Assembly: GCA_964646585.1 (NCBI GenBank)
Contig: CAZYEY010000146.1
Location: 1-9,384 of the forward strand
Length of the DNA: 9,384 nt
Source of the DNA: PFJX01 sp964646585
GTDB taxonomy: Bacteria; Pseudomonadota; Gammaproteobacteria; Burkholderiales; Thiobacillaceae
Reading direction: 5' to 3'
Under the pieces are notes generated by a model that was given only the letters and a program-made list of their open reading frames with translations, did not search any database and was not told the origin of the DNA. The stretch's first letter is position 1, and each line of letters opens with the position of its first letter. Shown here piece by piece: positions 1 to 5,115 of this stretch. The position numbers and the translations under genes are program-made.

Positions 1-634
1 CGTCGCCCGGCTCGGTCTTGGCGATGCCCACCTGGCCCAGCACCGAGGGCCAGCGCTTCACCACGCGGAACTTGGTGATGTCGCCGTTGAACTCGTGGAG
101 CCGCTTCACCGCCCAGGGGGAGAGCACCTTGCCCAGGTAGCGTCGGGGGATGCCGTATTCCTGTTCCAGGATCTCGCCGTCCTCGTCGGCGGAAAACAGA
201 GCCAGGGGCGAATCGTTCACCGGCGAGCCCTTGATGGCGTAGAAGGGCGCCTTTTCCATGAGGTGCTTGAGCTTCTCCGCCAGAGAGGACTTGCCACCCC
301 CCACCGGGCCCAAGAGATAGAGGATCTGCTTCTTTTCCTCCAGGCCCTGGGCCGCATGGCGGAAGTAGGAGACGATCTGCTCGATGGTGTCCTCCATGCC
401 GTAGAAGTCCTTGAAGGCCGGGTAGACCTTGATGACCTTGTTGGAGAAGATGCGGGACAGACGCGCATCCTGGCGGGTGTCCACCATTTCCGGCTCGCCG
501 ATGGCGGCCAGCATACGCTCGGCGGCGCTGGCATAGGCCATGCGGTCCTTCCGGCAGATGTCCAGGAACTCCTCCAGGGAATATTCCTCCTCCACCCGGC
601 GGTAACGCTCGATGTACTGGTTGAACAAGCTCAT
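1..634 (-). CDS. prkA: PrkA-family serine protein kinase (YeaG-like), N-terminal part, runs off left edge
   Basis: About 211 N-terminal residues are visible, beginning MSLFNQYIERYRRVEEEYS; the rest lies beyond base 1. E. coli YeaG is about 644 aa, so this is roughly one third. Residues 109-116 (GPVGGGKS) form the Walker A P-loop of the PrkA AAA domain, followed by the family-typical stretch FYAIKGSPVNDSPLALF. From family knowledge, PrkA proteins are cytoplasmic AAA-fold Ser/Thr kinases, usually co-transcribed with yeaH and spoVR/ycgB, and in enterobacteria they belong to the nitrogen-starvation and stationary-phase response. The partner genes would lie to the left, outside the window. The ATG at 634 is chosen because AAGAGGAG sits 6 nt upstream and a sigma-54 promoter lies just beyond it. 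The frame is intact across the visible part. Confidence 0.95.
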   Translation of the reverse strand, partial: MSLFNQYIERYRRVEEEYSLEEFLDICRKDRMAYASAAERMLAAIGEPEMVDTRQDARLSRIFSNKVIKVYPAFKDFYGMEDTIEQIVSYFRHAAQGLEEKKQILYLLGPVGGGKSSLAEKLKHLMEKAPFYAIKGSPVNDSPLALFSADEDGEILEQEYGIPRRYLGKVLSPWAVKRLHEFNGDITKFRVVKRWPSVLGQVGIAKTEPGD

Positions 635-640
635 GGCCGT

Positions 641-648
641 CTCCTCTT
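641..648 (-). promoter_or_regulatory. Ribosome binding site of prkA
   Basis: AAGAGGAG on the minus strand ends 6 nt before the ATG at 634. It is a strong Shine-Dalgarno match and fixes the prkA start. Confidence 0.8.
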
Positions 649-676
649 GGTGAACGCGTGGCATGTATCCAGACTT

Positions 677-692
677 AGCAATGCTCATGCCA
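677..692 (-). promoter_or_regulatory. Sigma-54 (RpoN) -24/-12 promoter for prkA
   Basis: The minus strand reads TGGCATGAGCATTGCT. Against the consensus TGGCACG-N4-TTGCW it differs only at one position (C to T in the -24 block), and the GG and GC dinucleotides are separated by exactly the required 10 nt. With the -12 C at 678, transcription would start near 666, leaving a leader of about 32 nt that contains the ribosome binding site at 641-648. E. coli yeaG (prkA) is known to be RpoN/NtrC dependent, which agrees. The match and spacing are seen in the sequence; activity is inferred. Confidence 0.8.
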
Positions 693-706
693 TGGAAGAA
701 TGGCAT
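687..706. repeat. Perfect inverted repeat overlapping the -24 element
   Basis: ATGCCAT (687-693), a 6-nt spacer, then ATGGCAT (700-706). The left arm covers the TGGCAT of the sigma-54 -24 box, so a protein bound to this palindrome would compete with RNA polymerase. It may be an operator or chance; no known regulator is assigned. Confidence 0.45.
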
Positions 707-722
707 TGCATATGACCGGATC

Positions 723-737
723 GACCTCGATTGGTGC
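723..737 (-). promoter_or_regulatory. NtrC-like enhancer half-site, promoter-proximal
   Basis: On the plus strand this 15-mer is GACCTCGATTGGTGC. Its right half GGTGC matches the NtrC half-site; the left half GACCT is degenerate. It is 12/15 identical to the 15-mer at 786-800 and lies exactly 63 bp from it, about six helical turns, so both face the same side of the DNA. Its centre is about 64 bp upstream of the predicted prkA start site. Confidence 0.45.
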
Positions 738-785
738 CGTCGACCGATCCTTCATGACCCTTGCCGGTTCATGGCCTCGGGATAT

Positions 786-800
786 GCACTGGATTGGTGC
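786..800 (-). promoter_or_regulatory. NtrC-like enhancer site, promoter-distal
   Basis: The 15-mer GCACTGGATTGGTGC has the GCAC-N7-GTGC architecture of NtrC sites such as those at glnA. Its centre is about 127 bp upstream of the predicted prkA start site, within the usual range for enhancers of sigma-54 promoters. It lies in the gap between mak and prkA, downstream of the mak stop. Binding is inferred from the pattern and from the known Ntr control of yeaG in E. coli. Confidence 0.6.
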
Positions 801-829
801 CTGGTCGGACGGGGGTGCCGAGATTCCGT

Positions 830-851
830 CGCCTCCGGCGGGATGGAGGCG
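830..851 (-). other. Short hairpin just after the mak stop
   Basis: CGCCTCC (830-836) and GGAGGCG (845-851) form a perfect 7-bp stem around an 8-nt loop, starting 6 bases downstream of the mak stop codon. No T-run follows on the minus strand, so it is not a textbook intrinsic terminator. It could protect the mRNA 3' end or mark a Rho-dependent end. Confidence 0.35.
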
Positions 852-856
852 GGGCT

Positions 857-1759
857 TCAGTCCGCATCCCAAAGCCAGGCGGCGCCGCGCACGCCACTGG
901 AGTCGCCATGGACGGGCGCCGCCAGGCGGGTGGCCACGTGGTCCGAGAACACGTAGCGGCCCCAGAGCCGGGGCACGTTTTCATAGAGGCTGGGAATGTT
1001 GGAGAGACCGCCGCCCAGGACGATGACGTCCGGGTCCAGAATGTTGATGACCTGGGCCAGACCCCGGGCCAGGCGTTCCTGGTGGCGGGCCAGGGCCGCC
1101 TGGCAATCCGCGTCACCTTGCAGCGCCCCTGCGGCAATGGCCTGGGCCGGCAGATTCTTGCCGGTGGCGGCAAGAAAATCCCGGGCCAGGCCCGGCCCCG
1201 ACAGCCAGGTCTCCAGGCAGCCGTGCCGTCCACAGTAGCAGGCGGGACCAGGGCGCTCGTGGTCATCCGGCCAGGGCAGGGGGTTGTGGCCCCACTCGCC
1301 GGCGATGGCGTTGGCGCCCGTGAGGACTCTGCCATTCACCACCACCCCGGCGCCGCAGCCGGTGCCGAGGATGACGCCAAAGACGACCTCCGCCCCTGCC
1401 GCGGCGCCGTCCACCGCCTCCGACAGGGCGAAGCAGTTGGCATCGTTGGCCAGGCGCACCTCCCGTTGCAGCAGGGTTTGCAGATCCCGCTTCAGGGGCT
1501 GGCCGATGAGGCAGGTGGAGTTGGCGTTCTTGATGAGACCGGTGACCCGGGATTCGGCCCCGGGCATGCCGATGCCCACCGTGCCGCGCTGATGCAGTTC
1601 GCGTTCCACCTCCGCCACCAGGGCCGCCACCGCGCCCACCGTGGCTCGGTAGTCGCCCTGGGGCGTGGCCACCCGGCGGCGCAGGCGCTCCCGGCCGTCG
1701 CCGTCGAGGGCGACGATTTCGATCTTGGTGCCGCCCAAGTCGATGCCCAGTCTCAACAT
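857..1759 (-). CDS. mak: ROK-family fructokinase (Mak type)
   Basis: A 300-aa cytoplasmic sugar kinase that should phosphorylate D-fructose (possibly also mannose) to the 6-phosphate with ATP. Residues 5-12 (GIDLGGTK) are the N-terminal ATP phosphate-binding loop. D106 in RLANDANC is the catalytic base. LGTGCGAGV (131-139) is the second phosphate loop. H158, C174, C176 and C181 (GEWGH, CYCGRHGC) form the ROK structural zinc site. LDPDVIVLGGGLSN (241-254) and HGDSSGVRGAAWLW (284-297) are family-typical. From memory it tracks E. coli Mak closely (KNANST, SEAVDGAAAGA, GEWGHNPLPW), closer than to NagK, so fructokinase is preferred over N-acetylglucosamine kinase. The ATG at 1759 is chosen over longer in-frame starts because it opens the phosphate-loop strand directly and GGAG lies 6 nt upstream. 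It is transcribed divergently from the sseB-like gene. Confidence 0.92.
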   Translation of the reverse strand: MLRLGIDLGGTKIEIVALDGDGRERLRRRVATPQGDYRATVGAVAALVAEVERELHQRGTVGIGMPGAESRVTGLIKNANSTCLIGQPLKRDLQTLLQREVRLANDANCFALSEAVDGAAAGAEVVFGVILGTGCGAGVVVNGRVLTGANAIAGEWGHNPLPWPDDHERPGPACYCGRHGCLETWLSGPGLARDFLAATGKNLPAQAIAAGALQGDADCQAALARHQERLARGLAQVINILDPDVIVLGGGLSNIPSLYENVPRLWGRYVFSDHVATRLAAPVHGDSSGVRGAAWLWDAD

Positions 1760-1785
1760 ATTGGTCTCCGTCGTGCGCGCGATGG

Positions 1786-1791
1786 ATTCTA
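1786..1791 (-). promoter_or_regulatory. Possible -10 element for mak
   Basis: The minus strand carries TAGAAT, five of six matches to the sigma-70 -10 box. It would place transcription start near 1779, about 20 nt before the mak ATG. No good -35 hexamer is visible at the right distance, so this is tentative. Confidence 0.25.
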
Positions 1792-1797
1792 TTGGCT

Positions 1798-1825
1798 TTC
1801 GGGGGGTGGGGGCCGGTGGTATCCT
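1798..1825 (+). promoter_or_regulatory. Possible extended -10 promoter for the sseB-like operon
   Basis: TGG followed by TATCCT (1820-1825) resembles an extended -10 (TGn-TATnnT). A weak TTTCGG lies 16 nt upstream at 1798-1803. The start site would be near 1832, about 25 nt before the ATG at 1857. The position in the 97-bp divergent gap is sensible, but the hexamers are poor. Confidence 0.3.
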
Positions 1826-1856
1826 GCTTGGTCTTCCGCACTGCAACGAACCCGAG

Positions 1857-2276
1857 ATGGATTCCTCAGCCCCCCGCACCGACGTCGAACGCCTGCTTCT
1901 GGAAATGCTGCAAGGCCAGCTGGACCCGGAAAATTTCGCCCGCCGCCTGATGGACGTGGAAGTCTTCATGCCGGTGAAGGACGAGAAGCACCAGATCGCC
2001 GGCTTTCAGCTCAGCACCAAGGCCCAGCCCCTGGTGGTGGAGGACGAGGAGGGCAACCGGGTGCTGATCACCTTCAGTTCGCCGGAGCGGGCCAAGTCCT
2101 TCGTCGCCGGCTATCCCGGCTTCAGCGGCGGCCTGCTCACCGAAATGTCCTGGATCCTGCGCCGCATGGGCGAGAACATGGGGCTGTCCATCAACCCCGG
2201 CGAGGAACTGGGCTACGACTTCGATCCCGACATGGTAGCCATGCTGGCTTCCGTGCTGCCCGAGGAGCGTCAGTGA
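1857..2276 (+). CDS. SseB N-terminal domain protein
   Basis: A 139-aa soluble protein. It resembles the SseB N-terminal domain family: a strand-rich first half (DVEVFMPVKDEKHQIAG), then LITFSSPERAKSF and SINPGEELGYDFDP, which match the family's pattern of FTS-x-E-x-A and LNPG. The SseB domain is widespread and of poorly defined biochemical role; E. coli SseB itself is linked to serine-sensitivity phenotypes. The ATG at 1857 is preferred although it lacks an obvious Shine-Dalgarno. The upstream in-frame ATG at 1782 would add 25 residues of atypical composition and overlap the promoter region. It is the first gene of a four-gene run; its stop overlaps the next start by one base. Confidence 0.78.
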   Translation: MDSSAPRTDVERLLLEMLQGQLDPENFARRLMDVEVFMPVKDEKHQIAGFQLSTKAQPLVVEDEEGNRVLITFSSPERAKSFVAGYPGFSGGLLTEMSWILRRMGENMGLSINPGEELGYDFDPDMVAMLASVLPEERQ

Positions 2277-2812
2277 TGCGCATGACGCGCCAGGTGGGCG
2301 AGGTCTTCGATCCGGCCTATACGCGTTATGACGAGGGCGCCCGCTACGTCTACGCCGGCGAGGGCCACGAACTGGTGCTGTTCTGGCGCGGCCCGACGCC
2401 GGCCGAGGTGGACGGATTCCGCCTCCAGCCGGTGGAGGTGGGTCTGTTCAGCCACGGACCCGCCGCCTTCCTGCTCTACAAGATTCTCAACGTGTGCGAA
2501 TGGTCCGAGGTGGCCTTCAATGTCCACCTGGTGCCCGAGGCGGAGCGGGAAATGCCCCGGGAGGAACCGGGCGACCGGGGCCGCCTGCGCATGATCCTGG
2601 TGGACGCGGAGGACGGCGTGGTACAGGCCAGGCGCATCGTCTCTCTCGACAAGGTCATGACCCAGGCCCTCAAGCACGCCATGCATGAACAGCTCGCCCG
2701 CCCCTTCAACCGCCTCGTCTATGACGCCGCCGTGCAGGAGGTGTTCGGCCGCTATGCCGACGGCGACGCCCTGGTGGCCGTGGCGGAGGTGGTGGAGCCG
2801 GCCCTGGGTTGA
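2276..2812 (+). CDS. Uncharacterised 178-aa protein, translationally coupled to the SseB-like gene
   Basis: I do not recognise this family. The protein has no signal peptide, no membrane segment and no cysteine metal motif. It is acidic-mixed, with a predicted alpha/beta character. Residues about 106-139 (MILVDAEDGVVQARRIVSLDKVMTQALKHAM) read as a strand, a turn, a strand and then an amphipathic helix, and look like the most conserved core. It starts at an ATG sharing its A with the TGA of the upstream gene, with GAGGAG 8 nt before it inside that gene. An alternative start is the third codon (ATG). Its own stop overlaps the next ATG in the same manner. Codon use looks like that of its neighbours and no stop interrupts it, so it is a real gene. 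Confidence 0.85.
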   Translation: MRMTRQVGEVFDPAYTRYDEGARYVYAGEGHELVLFWRGPTPAEVDGFRLQPVEVGLFSHGPAAFLLYKILNVCEWSEVAFNVHLVPEAEREMPREEPGDRGRLRMILVDAEDGVVQARRIVSLDKVMTQALKHAMHEQLARPFNRLVYDAAVQEVFGRYADGDALVAVAEVVEPALG

Positions 2813-4209
2813 TGTCCATGCCCCTGTCTTCTGCCGCCCAGGCTGCGCTGCTCGCCCTGCTCGGACCGAACCGGGCCTTCTTCGATGCCGGGACCCGGGC
2901 CCTGTACGAGAGCGACGAGACCCCCCGCGCCTGTCTCCCCGAGGCGGTGCTGTTCCCGTCCAGCCACGAGGAGGTGGCGGCCATCGTGGGGCTGGCCAAT
3001 CAATACCGGATTCCCCTGGTGGCCCGGGGTGCTGGCTCCGGCAACCTGGGCGGCGCCCTGCCGGTGCCCGGCTCGGTGGTGGTGAGCTTCGAATGCATGA
3101 GCCGCATCCTGGCGTTCGACGCGGCCAACCGCCTCATGGTGGTGGAGCCCGGCGTGGTCACCGACGACATCGACGCCCTGGCCGCCACTGCCGGCCTCAT
3201 GTATGCCCCGGACCCGGGTTCCGGCGCCTACAGCCGCATCGGCGGCAACCTGGCCACCAACGCCGCCGGCCCCCGCTGCGTCAAGTACGGCGCCACCCGG
3301 GATCACGTGCTGGGCCTGCGCGCCGTGGCCGGTGACGGCCGGGAACTGCGGGTGGGCAGCCGCACCAGCAAGTACGCCACCGCCTTCGACCTGTCCCGCC
3401 TGCTGGTGGGCTCGGAGGGCACCCTGGCCCTCATCACCGAGGCCACTCTGAGGCTGCTGCCGGCGCCGGAGACCGTGGCCACCCTGCGGGTCTGCTACGC
3501 CGACACCGCTGCTGCCTGCGCCGCCGTGGTGCGGGTCATGGCCCGGCCGGTGGTGCCCTGCGCCCTGGAATTCATGGACAGCCGCTCCCTGGCCGCCATT
3601 CGCGAGTACGGCGGCGCCGAGGGCCTGCCCGAAGGCACCCGGGCCGTGCTCATGGTGGAGGCGGATGGTGGCGCCGAGGACGTGCCGCGCCAGATCGCCG
3701 AACTGGAGAAATCCCTGTCCGGTGAGGGCCTGTTGGAGATCCAGAGCGGCTTCGCCGCCACCGACATCAAGCGTCTGTGGACGGCGCGCAAGTCCCTGTC
3801 CCTGGCGGTGAAGAACATCGCTCCCCTCAAGATCAACGAGGACGTGGTGGTGCCAGTGGCCCACCTGGCCCGGCTGGTGGCCGCCATCGACGACCTGGGC
3901 ACCCGCCACCGGGTGCCCATCGTCAGCTTCGGCCACGCCGGCAACGGCAACCTGCACGTGAACATCATGGTCCACCCGGACGACGCCGACGAGATGGCCC
4001 GGGCCCGCGCCTGCCGGGAGGCCCTCATCGGCACCGTTCTGGATCTGGGGGGCAGCCTGTCCGGAGAACATGGTATCGGTTCCGAGAAGCGCCATTTCGT
4101 GAGCCGGGAACTGGATCCGGACACCCTGGCGTTCATGGGCGACCTGAAAAGGCTGTTCGATCCCAACGGGATCCTGAACCCCGGCAAGAAACTGCCCGAC
4201 CTGGCCTGA
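2812..4209 (+). CDS. GlcD-like FAD-linked 2-hydroxyacid oxidase/dehydrogenase
   Basis: A 465-aa flavoprotein of the FAD_binding_4 plus FAD-oxidase_C architecture. It should oxidise a D-2-hydroxyacid such as glycolate or D-lactate to the 2-oxoacid and pass electrons to a membrane carrier. FAD-site motifs are ARGAGSGNLGG (71-81), PDPGS (134-138), GGNLATNAAG (144-153) and GSEGTLA (200-206). The C-terminal cap carries HAGNGNLHVN (375-384) and SGEHGIG (417-423), whose histidines are typical of the active site. E. coli GlcD is 499 aa. No glcE or glcF follows, so it may be a stand-alone D-lactate or 2-hydroxyglutarate dehydrogenase or pair with subunits elsewhere; the substrate is unassigned. The ATG at 2812 overlaps the preceding stop; ATG 2818 is also possible. 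Confidence 0.88.
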   Translation: MSMPLSSAAQAALLALLGPNRAFFDAGTRALYESDETPRACLPEAVLFPSSHEEVAAIVGLANQYRIPLVARGAGSGNLGGALPVPGSVVVSFECMSRILAFDAANRLMVVEPGVVTDDIDALAATAGLMYAPDPGSGAYSRIGGNLATNAAGPRCVKYGATRDHVLGLRAVAGDGRELRVGSRTSKYATAFDLSRLLVGSEGTLALITEATLRLLPAPETVATLRVCYADTAAACAAVVRVMARPVVPCALEFMDSRSLAAIREYGGAEGLPEGTRAVLMVEADGGAEDVPRQIAELEKSLSGEGLLEIQSGFAATDIKRLWTARKSLSLAVKNIAPLKINEDVVVPVAHLARLVAAIDDLGTRHRVPIVSFGHAGNGNLHVNIMVHPDDADEMARARACREALIGTVLDLGGSLSGEHGIGSEKRHFVSRELDPDTLAFMGDLKRLFDPNGILNPGKKLPDLA

Positions 4210-4222
4210 GGCGGCTGGAACC

Positions 4223-5104
4223 ATGCACTGGTTCCCCCTTGCCCTCTTCTGCGCCCTGAGCCTGGCCCTGGCCGACACGGCCACCAAGAAATGGCTGGCC
4301 CACCGCGGCGTCGCCGAGATCACCCTGATCCGCTTCGGCCTGCCGGCGCTGCTGCTGTTCCCCCTGCTGGTGATCCTGGCACCGTCGCCGCCGCCACCGG
4401 CCTTCTGGGGCTGGCTGGGCGCGGCCCTGCCCCTGGAGGTGGTGGCCATGTGGCTCTACGTCCGGGCCATCCGCGACAACGCGCTTGCCGCCACCCTGCC
4501 CTACATGGCGTTCACGCCGGTGTTCACGCTGTTGACCGGCCGACTGCTCTTGGGGGAGACCGTCTCCGGCCAGGGCCTGGCGGGCATCCTTCTGGTGGTG
4601 GCCGGGGCCTGGGGGCTGAACCTGGATCGGGCCGGCCGGCATCCGCGCACCTGGCTGCTGCCCTTTCTGGCCGTGGTCCGCGAGCGCGGCTCCCGCCTCG
4701 TGTTGCTGGTGGCCGCCATCTACAGCGTAACCGCCGTGCTGGGCAAAGGCGCGCTGAACCTGGTGCCGGGCCAGGCGCTGGCTTTCGGCACCCTGTATTT
4801 CTCCTTGCTGGGGGGGCTTGCCTGGCTGGTGTTCGGCCTGAGCCAGCCCGCCCAGGCCCGGGCCGCGCTGGGTGGTGGCGCCCGGGCCTGGGGAGTGGCC
4901 GCCCTGATGACCCTCATGATCCTGTCCCACTTCCTGGCCCTGGCCCAGGCGGAGACCGCCTACATGATCGCGGTGAAGCGGACTTCCATCCTGTTCGGCA
5001 TCCTGCTTGGGGCCTGGGTGTTCCGGGAGGCGGATCTCCGCCGGCATCTGGCCGCCGGCGTCATCATGGTGGCGGGCGTTGCGCTGATCGTGTCAGGTGG
5101 ATGA
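4223..5104 (+). CDS. EamA/DMT-superfamily transporter
   Basis: A 293-aa, strongly hydrophobic inner-membrane protein with about ten predicted helices in two repeats, the drug/metabolite transporter (EamA) layout. ALPYMAFTPVFTLLTGRLLLGE (second half of repeat one) and AYMIAVKRTSILFGILLGAWVFRE (second half of repeat two) are the duplicated EamA signature, each ending in an acidic residue after an amphipathic helix. It lacks a Walker ATP site, as expected for a secondary transporter. The substrate cannot be read from sequence; amino acids, metabolites or drugs are all known for the family. It begins 13 nt after the GlcD-like gene and probably shares its transcript, which hints at export or import of a related small acid. 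Its stop lies only 11 bp from the stop of the convergent c-di-GMP gene. Confidence 0.88.
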   Translation: MHWFPLALFCALSLALADTATKKWLAHRGVAEITLIRFGLPALLLFPLLVILAPSPPPPAFWGWLGAALPLEVVAMWLYVRAIRDNALAATLPYMAFTPVFTLLTGRLLLGETVSGQGLAGILLVVAGAWGLNLDRAGRHPRTWLLPFLAVVRERGSRLVLLVAAIYSVTAVLGKGALNLVPGQALAFGTLYFSLLGGLAWLVFGLSQPAQARAALGGGARAWGVAALMTLMILSHFLALAQAETAYMIAVKRTSILFGILLGAWVFREADLRRHLAAGVIMVAGVALIVSGG

Positions 5105-5115
5105 GCCGGACGGGG

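Noticed and set aside
830..851. Rho-independent terminator after mak
   Set aside because: The stem is perfect but only 7 bp, and no T-run follows on the minus strand; it is kept only as a hairpin.
1782..1856. Longer start of the SseB-like protein at ATG 1782
   Set aside because: It has no ribosome binding site, an atypical Gly-rich extension, and would cover the likely promoter.
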